Below, piece after piece: positions 1 to 10,233 of a stretch of 64,000 nucleotides of DNA (within the stretch, counting starts at the first letter, position 1; each line of letters opens with the position of its first letter). The notes below the pieces were generated by a model that saw only the letters and a list, made by a program, of their open reading frames with translations, had not been told where the DNA came from and did not search any database. A program made the translations under genes and the position numbers. The stretch is from Nymphaea colorata (taxonomy: Eukaryota > Streptophyta > Magnoliopsida > Nymphaeales > Nymphaeaceae), in the NCBI RefSeq assembly GCF_008831285.2, contig NC_045143.1:22510302-22574301 (forward strand), given 5' to 3'.

Positions 1-639
1 CCCTTTGCTTCGTCCAGACCTTCGTCCTCTCGGGGCTCGCTTCCCTGCTCCTCCTCGCCAGCATTTCAACAACCCTACCTCCCCCTCCTCTGCTGGCTCT
101 CGCTGCCATTTCTTCGGCGGGGGCGAGAGGGAGACTCAGAAGAGAGAAGGGGGAGAGACGGGGACAAGGGGCAGACTCAGAGAAGAGAAGGGGGAGAGAC
201 GGGGGAGAAGGAGCTCGACATGAGGGCAACTTGGGAGGTCGGTTGTGGGTTATCGGGGCAGGAGATGGTGTCCTGCCTGTTCCGAGGGTTAGCTCGGAAC
301 AGTTCAACACAGGAAGTAATTTATACCCTTGTGTCCGTTCTGTCCTGCCTGTCATGTGTCCAACGTTTGATGAAAAATCAACTAAACAAGACACGCGTGT
401 CCTATTTCGCATGTCCTGTAGCCATCAAACGACCAAAAGTAAAAGACTCATTGTATATATATATATATATATATATATCATGTCCATGCCCAAAGCAATA
501 CTTACATATGCCAACAACTTTTCTCTATTGTATAAGTATAGACAAGGAAGTTGCTGATGCGCCAAAGAGGGGTTATACAAAGACAATCTTTTGCTGACCG
601 AACTGCTTGTCACAAAGACGGTGCAGCTGATGATAAGTG
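1..639. other. Non-coding flank with purine-rich direct repeats
   Basis: I see no supportable gene here. Two near-identical copies of a ~34-base purine-rich segment (GAGACTCAGAAGAG-like, followed by AAGGGGGAGAGACGGG) lie at about 130-163 and 172-210. A TA microsatellite follows at 454-478. The part next to 640 would be 3' flanking sequence of the minus-strand ClpD-like exon. Open frames here have no recognisable protein features. Confidence 0.5.
454..478. repeat. (TA)n microsatellite
   Basis: Uninterrupted TA dinucleotide run of about 12 units. It creates spurious Tyr-Ile repeat ORFs on both strands. Confidence 0.95.
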
Positions 640-845
640 TTACCCTGTGGTCCAGTCGCCTTTGACAAACGGGTTTCCTGTGGCATCAACATCTATAAAA
701 ATAGTATCACCTGCCTGAATGTCTCCTGAAAGGCGTGCAACATTGCTTGTCCCATCTTTAATCAAAAGAGTAATGGCTCTTCTTAGAGGCCGGGCACCAT
801 AGCTTCGGTTGTATCCTTGTTTGCATATAAGGATGCATAGGAGAC
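640..845 (-). pseudogene. ClpD-like (Clp/Hsp100) C-terminal exon, fragment
   Basis: Read on the minus strand to a TAA at 640-642, this exon ends in a clear Clp/Hsp100 C-terminal small domain. It carries ICKQGYNRSYGARPLRRA, then an acidic stretch and GDTIFIDVDATGNPF near the end. GARPLRR is the sensor-2 signature of the second AAA+ module of ClpB/ClpC/ClpD chaperones. The ICKQGY lead-in and the GNPF ending fit plant ClpD (ERD1, a stromal chaperone of the Clp protease) better than ClpC, whose usual helix with EDSMAEK is absent. The right edge is set at a possible AG acceptor (846-847), but no pyrimidine tract precedes it. No further Clp exon was found up to 5.4 kb, where a PIF element and retrotransposons intervene, so it is either the last exon of a split gene or a dead fragment. 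Confidence 0.65.
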
Positions 846-931
846 CTACAGGCTCGTCCCCATGCCCGATAGCCTGTTTCTAACCTCTCGCAGCATCAAG
901 CCTTTGAAACATCCGAAATCAGAATCACTCA
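846..931. other. Short spacer left of the PIF element
   Basis: Probable intron or flank of the ClpD-like exon. Its last three bases (929-931, TCA) are the left target-site duplication of the DNA transposon that follows. Confidence 0.5.
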
Positions 932-960
932 GGAGCCGTTTGATGGCTTGGAAATATATT
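932..960 (+). repeat. Left terminal inverted repeat of PIF-type element
   Basis: Begins GGAGCCGTTTGATGGC and runs into A/T-rich sequence with repeated AAATATATTTC words. It pairs with 4470-4497. The adjacent TCA at 929-931 is the target duplication. Confidence 0.6.
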
Positions 961-1665
961 TCTGGAAATATAGGAAATGGAAAAATGGAATGGGAAAAAT
1001 CTTTCCGATTCCAATTTTGGTGTGTGTATATTTCCAATTCTATATTTCTGAGATTTATGGTACAGAAATATATTTCCAGATTTTCAGAAAATTAATTCTT
1101 AGTTTGATAATAAGGAAACATTTGTCCAGATTTAAAAAAATTAGATAAATAACCACACCAAATACATAAATAACCCTCCATTGTGAGACTTTTCCCTACA
1201 AGAACAAAAATAACTGCAGTAAGGTTTGAAGAACATATCAACGCAATGAAGATACTATAAATACGAACATTCTCAAATGTTTGCATCAACATCTAAACAC
1301 AATTCATAAATACAGGAACCTTGATTGTTTATATATCAGAATTTCACTATAAAGTCTACAACACCAAACAAACCACAAACATATTCCCATCAGTGATAAA
1401 ATATTTATATGTTCCCATCAGTGTTCAGTGTTCAGAAGAGCTACAACATTCAATACAAAGCCAAGTGCATGTGTAGAGTATCCATAGAAGCAAGTACATA
1501 TGCAGTGTCTCTACACGCATCCACCATAACAAAAAAAAACTCAAACAAAATCAAAATTTTCCCTTGGACGACCTTCGAACATACGTCACACTGATGTCGG
1601 TGCTTCATCTTTGATCAGTCATGCAAACATAAACATAAACACCACATTTTGACAAAGATTAAAGC

Positions 1666-2004
1666 CTAATGAGTGTACATTCTGAGTACAATAACTAACA
1701 ACAATAGAACATAAATGCACTGGTTTGTTGGGTCCCAACCAAACCCACTTGTTGACAAAATTTGTCTGCACACATTGTAATTTGCTTTCGTACTCTTCAA
1801 CTTGTTTTTTATTTTTTCGACTTTGAATTCTGGGCCAAACATTTCTATCATTTGCCGTTCAATTGCCTTATACGTGTTTGGCTTTAAATTGGCGCCTAAC
1901 TTCATGCCAGGTAGCCTTGATTGCTCAACTAGAAGATTTATAAGTTGATCTAGTTGAGCATCAGTCCAAACAAGACTATCATTTCTTGAGCTTGAACCTT
2001 CCAT
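1666..2004 (-). CDS. Myb/SANT-like DNA-binding protein (PIF/Harbinger ORF1-type), truncated
   Basis: The first plausible start is the ATG at 2004 (MEGSSSRND). Residues 10-90 match the Myb/SANT-like domain family (Myb_DNA-bind_3): a W-T-D-A-Q entry, a conserved Leu-rich helix, GANLKP then a Tyr, FGPEF, KNKLKSTKANY and the closing SGFGWD. In plants such proteins are common as single genes and as ORF1 of PIF/Harbinger elements, where they bind the terminal repeats and assist the transposase. Full-length proteins continue well past GFGWD. Here the frame turns into a hydrophobic Leu/Val tail and stops, so the 3' part is missing or behind a splice site. It sits inside the 932-4497 element, which agrees with an ORF1 remnant. 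Confidence 0.6.
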   Translation of the reverse strand: MEGSSSRNDSLVWTDAQLDQLINLLVEQSRLPGMKLGANLKPNTYKAIERQMIEMFGPEFKVEKIKNKLKSTKANYNVCRQILSTSGFGWDPTNQCIYVLLLLVIVLRMYTH

Positions 2005-2396
2005 AAGTACTATAGTACGAAAAAAAAAAAACAAAGTAAACAGACTAGTTTCACATTAGCCTAGAATCCAACTGAATATAACAAATATCTAACGAAGTGG
2101 CAAACAAACATGTTAGAGAAATTAAAAACTTATGAAGGAGAAGGAGAACTACTATGAGCACTAACAAACAAACATGTTAGGCAAGAGATCTTAAATAAAG
2201 TATCTAGAAAAGTGTAAGCTTCCCAAAGCAGAAATGAACAAGCACAAGCTTGGATAAACAAGCTTGTCCCGAGCTCAGCTCATGTATGCCTCTACACAGT
2301 CTTCCTCCCCAAGTGAGGAGCATATCACTAAGTACAACCCAGCGAAGGTGTATCTTCACAAGTTCCCCAGGATCCCTACATGTGAAACCATTATGA

Positions 2397-2403
<7 letters not shown>

Positions 2404-2479
<76 letters not shown>
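2404..2479. repeat. Long (TA)n microsatellite
   Basis: About 38 TA units without interruption. It produces long Tyr-Ile ORFs on the minus strand that are not genes. Confidence 0.97.
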
Positions 2480-2484
<5 letters not shown>

Positions 2485-4214
2485 AAGACATCCATAAGGC
2501 CTATAGCTCACAGATTGTAGTGCATATGCTGATTCTGGTTCCAAAGTAGCAATAGATAACAGAGAATCTTTTATGCATTCAAACGTGGAGCTATGGCAAA
2601 AATGATCTTTTGCAAATTTCTGAACCAGGGCCACTAAAGATGATTGAGCATTCCCTCTTGCAAATTTATGAACGAAGAAGACAAATCTCAGCAGGAAAAA
2701 GGAGCAAAGGAGTCATGGTCGAGCATGCTGTTTACCTTTGCAGGCCAAGGAACATGAAGGCACATAACTGTATTTTATTTTCAGGCCCACGCAAAATAGA
2801 ATTTTATATTGAAGGGGATGACAGAAAAGAAAGATTAATGATCCTTGCAGTTTGAACCCTATCATTATAAGGCATCTTGATGCCTGAATCTAAAGAAAGG
2901 GGAATTTTTGTTGATTTTTTTGGATGGTACGGAAACTTCATTCCAATGCTTCAAAAATTAAGAGCAAAATGCATATACCACCAGGTAAGAGGGTACATAC
3001 AAAAAGTAGCATTCACTGCAAACCCAAAGAAGAATGGTCTGTAGAAGGCCACAAGTTCACAGCTATCCACCTAATTCCCCTGCATCTTCATTTCTGCAAT
3101 TGGAACTTGCAGCTACGAAGATTGTGTCATGTAATTTACAAACAAAAATAATTTGAGAACTGCACACATGCAGTACAAGTGTGTAGTTAGCAATACTAAA
3201 ACCAATAAAAGGAAAAAAAAATCCACACAATAGACATTGAGTTGGGGCTTTTACATCCCCAAAGACTCATCAAATGCATCAAGCAAATTCACTGCCTCGG
3301 AGAACAAAATCAATCCCAAGACTTTGAAGAACCAAATACCAAGAAAAAATTCATCTTCATAACACTCATTCTATGGTTCCTTCTTAACTTGAAAAAATTA
3401 CAAGAAAGAAGGGTCGTCATTCCGAGCAAACCTTCTTATTCTGGAGAAACACCAGCACGAAGCAGAAAAAATTTTGCTCTAAGGCAATGACTAACTGCAC
3501 TTTACTATATGTGAAAAGAAAGGGTTTCAAATGGACAGTGGCTAAGAACCAAAGAACCGCCTAAATGATCCAGACATAAGGTATGTAAAAGGAAGCATTG
3601 CCACATAGTCCTCATTCGTAAGTGCTTGTGAAATGAAGATGGGGACAAGAAAAATGAAAACAAAAAGAACAAAAATGGCAGAACGAAATGAAGGAAAATA
3701 TTACAACCCACATCAAGGAGAAAGGGGAACAGAAGGGAACTGACCTTGGTGAAAGTATGGGAGAATGATAGAAGATGAAAGATAGGAGATGGATCAGGAG
3801 GAGCAGGGGAGGGGAAAGCGATCCTCTGAGCTGTTGTTGTCCGTCTCTCAATCGACCCGACTGCTTCAACGACAGGAAAATCAGGCACTTTGCAAAACCA
3901 ATTTCCCATTCCGCGTCAGACATGAGGGAGGGAGGGAGGGAAGGAGAGAGAGGGAGAGAGAGAGACCAGTTTCTGGTTCTACCCCACACACGAGGGAGGG
4001 AGGGAGGGAAGGAGAGAGAGAGAGACCAGTTTCAGGTTCGTCTTCCTACTACGATCGAATGACACGGAGATGGGGAGAGACTGAGACCGATCGAGGAAAT
4101 AGAGGGAGAGAGTAAGAATGTCGAAACCCTCACCTTATTAAGGAGCTTCACGAGGGGATCCTTCGAGTGGGGAAGGTTCGCGGTAGCAGGAAGAAGGCGG
4201 CGGCCACAACGCAC
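2485..4214 (-). pseudogene. Possible captured host-gene segment inside the PIF-type element
   Basis: On the minus strand an ATG at 4214 opens a 27-codon exon (MRCGRRLLPATANLP, ending in LVKLLNK) that stops at an AAG|GTGAGG donor (exon end 4134). Much further on, a TTCAG acceptor at 2620-2624 opens a frame with the words FAKDHF and LSIATLEPESAYALQS, which runs into the TA microsatellite. The G/C-rich beginning, the donor and the pyrimidine-rich sequence around 3505-3909 look like the 5' end of a plant gene. I recognise no product. Such pieces are expected in Pack-type transposons, but the exons are guesses. Confidence 0.25.
3924..4039. repeat. 68-bp tandem duplication rich in GGGA/GAGA
   Basis: Two adjacent copies (3924-3991 and 3992-4039, the second shorter), each beginning with GAGGGAGGGAGG and reaching GAGACCAGTTTC then GGTTC. 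Confidence 0.85.
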
Positions 4215-4469
4215 GTGAGGACGAAGAAGCTGCGTTGCGTGAGGATGAAGAGGACTGCGGCTGCGAGAGGCCCGTGAGGGAAGAGGCTAAACGCTCAACC
4301 ATGCCCTAACGGTCCGTAAATTATTTCCGGAAAAATATTTCCGTCTCTCAGCTGGAAATTTTTTTTCGAAAAAAAATTTCCGCAATCGACCTTAACGGTC
4401 GAAAATATTTTTCTGTGTTTGTTAGGATGGAAAAATTTTGAATTTTTGAAATTTTTTTCTGGTTGAATA

Positions 4470-4497
4470 GTATTTTTCCGGCCCGTCTAACGGGCCC
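4470..4497 (-). repeat. Right terminal inverted repeat of PIF-type element
   Basis: Read on the minus strand it begins GGGCCCGTTAGACGGGCC. The next three plus-strand bases, TCA (4498-4500), match the left flank. Further in, at about 4305-4400, shortened versions of the terminal word (AACGGTCCG, AACGGTCG) recur as subterminal repeats. Confidence 0.6.
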
Positions 4498-4500
4498 TCA

Positions 4501-5086
4501 AATAAATCAAAGAATAATCAATACCAGCCAGAACGTAGTGATGGTGCACAGTTGTTGGAGAATGCGCAATGCACACACCAGCAGAGGAAAGCTAGTGAAC
4601 ATGAGCACAATCTGATCAACTTTAGATACTTTTTGCTCACACACATCATTGTATATATCAAAACCCTAGTAGAGCCAGAGGGCATTTCTCAGCAGTAGAA
4701 GAGGCATATGATAGCTGATATTACTAAGAAACACTAGAGCAAATTGGACCACTGTCGACGGACGGTAGGCCATTGGCAGAATGAATAAAGTAATCTCAAC
4801 GACGGGGTCTGTTGGCACTTAACCATCTCAATTTTGTTTCCCTCATCCTTAGGGCTTCTCAAAGGACTGTTGCTCCCTCTCTCCTCAGGCGGCTTCTTAA
4901 AATCTCATTCCCCCCTCTCTCCCTAGGCATAACAGCACAACGTCTTAGGTCAGTGGTCAGAGCAGACGCCAACCCATCTCCGGCAGTCTAGAGGTAATTT
5001 ATTCCTCTTGTTTTGTGTAATACGTATCTCTCTCTCTCTCTCTCTCTCTCCCTACCAACACCCTTCTTCTGCTCCACTCGGATGAG
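4501..5086. other. Flank right of PIF element; possible 5' UTR
   Basis: 4501-4800 shows no coding signal on either strand. From about 4850 the sequence is rich in CTCC/TCTC, with possible splice words and a TC microsatellite at 5031-5050, like a plant 5' leader. It runs up to the possible first exon at 5087. Confidence 0.35.
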
Positions 5087-5164
5087 ATGATGAAGGCCAT
5101 CAGAAGTCGATCATCACTATCGCTAGAAGCAACCCTTGATATGAAAGCCTCTTTTGATGGTCAA
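5087..5164 (+). pseudogene. Possible first exon of a plus-strand gene cut off by element D
   Basis: Two adjacent ATGs open a 26-codon frame (MMKAIRSRSSLSLEATLD, then MKASFDGQ) ending at a good CAA|GTGAGT splice donor, preceded by a C/T-rich leader. No homologous protein comes to mind. The next exon would be to the right, but element D starts 237 bases later at 5402. If real, the gene is separated from its body by at least one retrotransposon. Weak evidence. Confidence 0.25.
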
Positions 5165-5305
5165 GTGAGTTTTTTCTCTTTATTCTAATTTCCCCTTCAT
5201 CTAGCTTAAGCTAATAACCCACCGACATTATCATCATATTTTTGCTTCCATCCCCATATATATATACATATATATATGTGATTGGAAAGGAAGTAATGCA
5301 CAAAC

Positions 5306-5391
5306 TGATTCTCTCACATCCTTTTTGGATGGAGGGAGAGGGAGGGGAATGAATGGAAATTGATTCTCTCACATCCTTTTTGGATGGAGGG
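5306..5391. repeat. 31-bp direct repeat, spacing 55 bp
   Basis: The segment starting TGATTCTCTCACATCC and ending GATGGAGGG occurs at 5306-5336 and again, unchanged, at 5361-5391, just left of the element D insertion site. Confidence 0.9.
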
Positions 5392-5401
5392 TGTTACAGG
5401 G

Positions 5402-6440
5402 TGATACGGACCAACCCCCGCTCAGCCACGATGGCCGAGGGCTGGCTGTATCTCAGCCAGTTGGGACTAGACGAAGTGCACCTCCTTATCAATTCTAGAG
5501 ACCGATCCGCATCCAATGAAGGCTATCGTATGCTCGGGCAAGCGAGAAGGTGCCTCCCTCCCATTCTTTGAACGACATCCTGCCTATTAGGGAGGTTAAT
5601 TGGATGACATAAAGAAGAATGGGAGGAGGAGGCCATGGACAAGGTCACTATGGACGGGAGCCCTGTTCAGCCTAGGGAGGCTAAGGAGTCACTCGGCCGT
5701 GGCGGGCAGCCTAGGCGGATGCGTTGTGAGGTTAACGCAATCGCATCTGGCCCAAACGGGAGGGCTGCGGAGGAGCTACTTCAGAGAAGGGAGGCTATAG
5801 ACCCTCCCCGGATTGGGCCAAGGTCGGCCTGCCTTCTGGTCAGGGCCTCACCGTCACACCTTGGACTTGGACCATTCTGGGCAAGCCCACTCGACCCAGC
5901 TGCATGCAAGCGAGTTGGATCGTCTTCTGACCAAGCGGGACACCAAGGAGTGTCGTTCAGGACACGCGAGCAGAAGGAGGATGCGACCAGCACGTCATCA
6001 AGGCGGGACACGATCCACTGCAAGGCGGGACACACCGAGCAGGGACATACACGGCCAGGGCGACACCAGCGGGACGCGGTAGAAGGATCTTGGCGGGACA
6101 CGTCCGACAGTATGACGGGACTCGTCTGCCGAGTGGGGACACGATGGCGGGCGACCTTCGTTGTTTGATGGGACTCGATCGATGGTGAGGCGGGACACGC
6201 CTAACATGGGAGGACACCACAACAGAACGCACTTGGGGCTCCTCCGGACACGGGTCCGGGCTTGTAACGCGGGTTGGACTGCTGACTTTTGTAGACCCGG
6301 ATCTAGGCGCTGCCTTGTGGATCTGGGTGCGAGATTTTTGGGGGTTTTGAACAGGGTTCAGACCCGTTCTTTCTGAGTTGCTTTCAGAATCAGGTTTCAG
6401 AGTGAGACCTGGGTGGTTCTGTGTGAGTCAATCTGGTTGA
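5402..6440 (+). repeat. Element D 5' LTR (3' part missing or diverged)
   Basis: Alignable with 11075-12110. It carries a cluster of GGGACAC words (5935-6210), then a GACCCGGATC palindromic stretch near 6291 shared with the LTR of element E. Similarity stops near 6440, before any TATA box or primer-binding site. Confidence 0.65.
5935..6210 (+). repeat. Cluster of degenerate GGCGGGACACG words
   Basis: About ten copies or near copies of GGGACAC(G) lie at irregular 20-40 base spacing. The same cluster is in the 3' LTR (about 11610-11890), and a shorter version is in the E LTR (19380-19490). It sits in the presumed U3, upstream of the promoter. Confidence 0.6.
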
Positions 6441-8059
6441 ATAGCCTGTTCTTGATCTCTGTCACCCTTGATTTGGGGAGTACGAGCGAGTTGGAGCAAT
6501 TCGGCCAAGGAAGCTGCTCCCTGTTCTTCAGAACCACAGTAGAGTGACTGAAGTCCAAATCCTTCACGCCATTTTCCTGTGGAGTCCTGCTGGAGCTGGG
6601 ACCTTGGGCGTCCATTTCTGGTTGTGTCAGCTACCCCTACCAAAGTTTGAAGATTTTTGGAGCTCTCTGTGATTTTCTAAAAATCCGTGAGTGGAGCTTT
6701 CTTCCTGATTGTTGCTGGAATCAGACCTGCAAGGGCGATCCTTGCTTGCGCCCCATTCTGTCACACAGTTTGGGTATTCCTGATCATTCGGTGACGATCT
6801 CAGCCACTTTTCCATTAATTCGCTGATATTCTTCTTGGTTTGAATTCTTGCTGTTGTGTGGAGGCATTTTTCTGTCTTGTGCTAGGTGATTTTAGAGGAG
6901 GAGCTAGGAGTAGGAGCTGCCTTGGCAGCACGCATACGCTAGTGTTAGACGACGCTTGCCTCACCCCGATTCACACCAGCTCCTGGGGTTATACATCAGT
7001 TCTGGTGACGCTTCTCCACCTGACTATCTCTGTGCTTAAATTCTTATCTTGCTGGTGTCTGCCCTATTTTTGTTGGAGGAAACTGTGCGGCAGAGGTATT
7101 GATAGCTGGTTCGTAAGCTGAAGGAGCCAAACCAAACCTGTTGAACCTGTTAGAAGTTATAGCTTATGCCAGGCTGAATGGCGCTTGCTTCCTCCTTAGA
7201 CTCGTCTATCAACAGGGGTTAAAATATATTACAGTGACGACTTCTAACATTCCAGAAAATATCATGTTTCCATGATTTTCTGAGCAGTGATTCTCAGTTA
7301 CTTTGTTGGAGTGAGCCATCACCGAGAGGAGGGTGCAGCTGTGACTGAGCTGAACCCAGGAGAAGGAAGGGTGTTCGCTGGTGCCATTCCTGCGATTGCT
7401 TCCCCCTATCACGTCTGCACATTAGGGGTCCCAAAGGCCACGGTGAAGTGCAATCCCTTCTCCTTTTGAGTTGTTGTCCATTCAAAGCAGTGACTATCTT
7501 GCTCTTGTTTGAGCAAGGAGGACCTCATTCGACCAGACTTGCGGGCACCTCTCTTGTTGAAGATGGAGTGCAGAATACAAAGGATTTGGCGATTCATCCT
7601 TGGTGGCTTTCGCTGGACTAGCTCCAGCAAGGTGCTTCTCGTCACACCCTATAGCTGTGAGGGAAAGGGTGTGATTTCTGTTCTAACCCGCCATGGACAC
7701 CCCTGTTTTGGGCTTCTCATTGTGCACATTGCCAAGGACATAGCCCGGCGCAGGAAGACCTACCCGTGGGGCATTGGGGCATGGTTTATTACGATTTTAG
7801 GCATGGTTTGATGAGTGAGATGAGAGAGATTTGAACCATGTATCACTGCGTTCATGTAAAATTTAATGCCACCCCTTGCTGATTTCTGAGAGTTGCTGTT
7901 GTGAAGTTGGGTTTGGGAACCACTTGTACCCCTCCTTGGGAACAGGTAGGGCCTTTGTTCAGGCCAAGAACCCTTGTACAAGCCACCCTTGTGAGTTAGG
8001 CTGAACGTATTTTGGGTGGGTAGCATTGCGTCTTCAAGTTCAGCATCTTCATGTTCAGA
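6441..8059 (+). other. Element D internal leader region, no recognised gene
   Basis: 1.6 kb without similarity to the other LTRs here. The longest frame, 7509-7811 (100 codons, Arg/Leu-rich), has no recognisable domain and I do not call it. It may be untranslated leader, diverged LTR end or an unrecognised insertion. Confidence 0.4.
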
Positions 8060-8476
8060 ATGGCTGAATGGGAAGACAGAAATTCAGATAGCAGGTCAGC
8101 CTACGACTGCAGCTCACCGGTGGAAGATTATTACGATGAAGGAGGCTGTTACGAGGATTATTATGATGAACAAGAGAGCATCTATGTGGAGCAGCCACTT
8201 TACGAGCCGAACGCATCCCACTATCTAGCTGATTATCATGTGCATAGTTATGACAGGGTCCATACTGCCCAAGGGGACCATGAACCACATGTTCATGAAT
8301 CTGAACACAGCCAAGAAAAACTAAAGGATGAGGAAGGTTGTGATCATGTGTATGAATACCACCGTGACAAGTTAGGTGACCAAGTGGAGCGATGGGCTGA
8401 GAGGGCTAAGTCCCACTACTCAGCATGCTATCCTACCCGAGAGGAAGGAGTAGAGGATAGGTTCTATTATGCCTAA
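8060..8476 (+). CDS. Element D acidic Tyr/Glu-rich ORF, probable gag N-terminal remnant
   Basis: 138 codons from the ATG at 8060 (MAEWEDRNSD). Very rich in Tyr, Glu, Asp and His: EDYYDEGGCYEDYYDEQE near residues 30-50, then a Tyr/His-rich middle (NASHYLADYHVHSYDR) and a charged C-terminal half. No domain is recognised. Its place as first ORF of element D, ahead of a zinc-knuckle ORF, suggests a rapidly changing N-terminal gag part. It ends at TAA 8474-8476. An old element, so the stop may be a lesion. Confidence 0.45.
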   Translation: MAEWEDRNSDSRSAYDCSSPVEDYYDEGGCYEDYYDEQESIYVEQPLYEPNASHYLADYHVHSYDRVHTAQGDHEPHVHESEHSQEKLKDEEGCDHVYEYHRDKLGDQVERWAERAKSHYSACYPTREEGVEDRFYYA

Positions 8477-8864
8477 GAAAGTGGCTGTTATCAAACCGAG
8501 CAAGAGGGTGATGATTGGCAGCGGGCAGATCACCTGCATATGGGCTGGAGGAATCAGGCATGGCCCTCTTGGAGTGTGTACAGAAGTGACTGGACCTCCC
8601 GAACCAAAATTTACTACACACGCCCATCCCAAATCTAGGCACTACTCTTCCCAACATAAGTCACCATGGGGGACCCAAAGGAGTGGCCTCTATCACGGTG
8701 TTAACGGTAGAACCACATATCCATTGAGGATCCCACAAGAAGGGCATGGCAGGTCCAAAACAAAGGGCTATGATGCAGGACCATTCCATCACAGGCCACC
8801 CAAATTTAAGGTGGTCCAAAACCAGTAGTATACCCACATTGAGAGCAGAAGTGGAGCCAACCGT
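8477..8864 (+). other. Element D internal sequence between gag-like ORFs
   Basis: A frame from 8469 to 8828 is open (PKKVAVIKPSKRVMI, then Gly/His-rich) and in a different phase from the ORF before it. It looks like shifted remains of the same coding region rather than a separate gene. Confidence 0.3.
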
Positions 8865-9140
8865 TTGAAAAGATACCAACAACAATGGGAACCCACAAAT
8901 TCACATTTGAGGGAGAATTCAGACCTCATACCTTATTGTGACCGATGGGCATTTGATAACCAAAGAGGAGGCCACCCACCTGAGGTCGACGACCCAAGCA
9001 GGCAGCTAATAGCAGTGCCCTTAAATGTTTCCTTACCAAACCCTAACGCACTGACCGAAGGGCTTCGTCTTGAGATAGATAGGTGCCTAGAGCAATTACG
9101 AAGATCTCAGTCCACTTTTGTGACTGCTCTACGAGAATAG
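8865..9140 (+). pseudogene. Element D gag-like remnant with helical C-terminus
   Basis: 91 codons ending in a predicted helix (LRLEIDRCLEQLRRSQSTF). No domain is recognised. It is in phase with the 8469-8828 frame and probably belonged to one gag ORF with the zinc-knuckle segment that follows. 9141-9357 between them has stops in every frame. Confidence 0.35.
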
Positions 9141-9357
9141 CAACATGTTATAAGGGACTTTGGAGGATATCATGCTGATTGAGGGCACCCGAAACTCTCG
9201 GTTACAGTAAAAGAGGGAGCTACGCCAATGACTGTTGGAGGAGTGAGAGAGATAGGGAGTGACAACGAAGAGGAAGAGATGCCTAAGTTCAGCCTAGACT
9301 CCGCGTCATTGATCCTGTCACCCTGCTATTTGGGCAGAGTTACAACCAGTCCCTCCT

Positions 9358-10233
9358 ATGGCTGCTCTTAACCCACCAGAGCCAAGAATGACGCGCCAAG
9401 AAAGGAATAGGTGTATCAAGAACCGTCAGTGTTTCAGATGTAAAGCGAAATGGAAACCTGGTCATAAATGTCAGTCATTTCCTAACATTGAAGAGGAAAA
9501 AACTCTGCCAAGGGAGTCAATTCTTAAGTCAAAACCAGACCCAGGAACGGGCTTTTGCCAAGGATTCATGGAGTTTCGGCCTGGCCTAAACACCCACATG
9601 ACAATTCAAACCATTAGGATTGACATCGTGGGAAGCCTAAGACTCTCGATGGCAGATTTATGTGGCATTTTAAATTGGGCAGAGATTGATCTCCACATTG
9701 AATTGCTTGAAGATGCCAAGAGTGAGGAATCACTAGCTGTCACTGAGCCATCCTGGTTAAGCTCTATCCCTGCCCGCCTTCTTCCACCTGAAACTGATCA
9801 ACAGATGCGAGTTGAGAGTCCGATCACTTACCAACACATTTATATGGGCTTGGAATGGCAAGAAGGGGCTGATCAACATGAAAACCTCTCAGCCAAGCCA
9901 GATTTGGGGCTATTTGTCGAGAATGATAACATATACCATGCCTTATCTATATCGGCTGAAGGCGCTTCGGGTGAGGGAACCTCCTCAGACTGTCATGCAC
10001 CTGGCAGGTGGATGGAAAGGGAAATATTAATGACTGGTTGCATGCCTACTAAGAGTATGACCATCGATTCCCTCGAGCCCTTGGAGATAGATGAACCCCG
10101 GCAGCTCCCACAAAGTGATAACCCGCCAGAACTAGAGAGAAGTTTGGTGGCATACAATCAGTTTTACTTGGGTCTTGAGTGGCTGGAAGCTATTGAACAT
10201 GAGGGAGCAGAAACGGTGGCGTGTGCTGGCTAG
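9358..10233 (+). pseudogene. Element D gag-like zinc-knuckle ORF with internal repeats
   Basis: The N-terminal 45 residues match the C-terminal end of plant chromovirus gag: RQERNRCIKNRQCFRCKAKW, then PGHKC, a zinc-knuckle variant in which the usual His after KxKW is Lys. The same RQER...NxQCFxCKxKW frame is in element A. After the knuckle no protease follows. Instead there is about 240 residues of acidic sequence with an internal repeat: ITYQHIYMGLEWQE near residue 158 and VAYNQFYLGLEWLE near residue 263, a spacing of about 104 residues. I do not recognise this part. The frame ends at 10233 and overlaps the next ORF in another phase. Confidence 0.5.

Larger units (their letters stand above)
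932..4497 (-). mobile_element. PIF/Harbinger-type DNA transposon, non-autonomous, with possible captured gene parts
   Basis: The ends are inverted repeats: GGAGCCGTTTGATGGC at the left and, on the opposite strand, GGGCCCGTTAGACGGG at the right, matching at about 20 of 28 positions when extended. They are flanked by the same three bases, TCA (929-931 and 4498-4500). A 3-bp TNA target duplication with G/C-rich termini fits PIF/Harbinger. Inside is a Myb/SANT-like ORF on the minus strand, the usual ORF1 partner of PIF transposases, but I find no DDE transposase, so it is non-autonomous. The rest is A/T-rich subterminal sequence, a long TA microsatellite and minus-strand gene-like sequence. It could also be a composite of two insertions. 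Confidence 0.65.

Noticed and set aside
1-230. 72-codon plus-strand ORF at the left edge
   Set aside because: Mostly translation of purine-rich direct repeats; no protein signature.
2204-2634. Minus-strand ORFs rich in Tyr-Ile repeats
   Set aside because: They are translation of the (TA)n microsatellite joined to flanking sequence, not genes.
7509-7811. 100-codon plus-strand ORF in element D
   Set aside because: No domain, no conservation visible in the window and in an old element's leader; not supportable as a gene.
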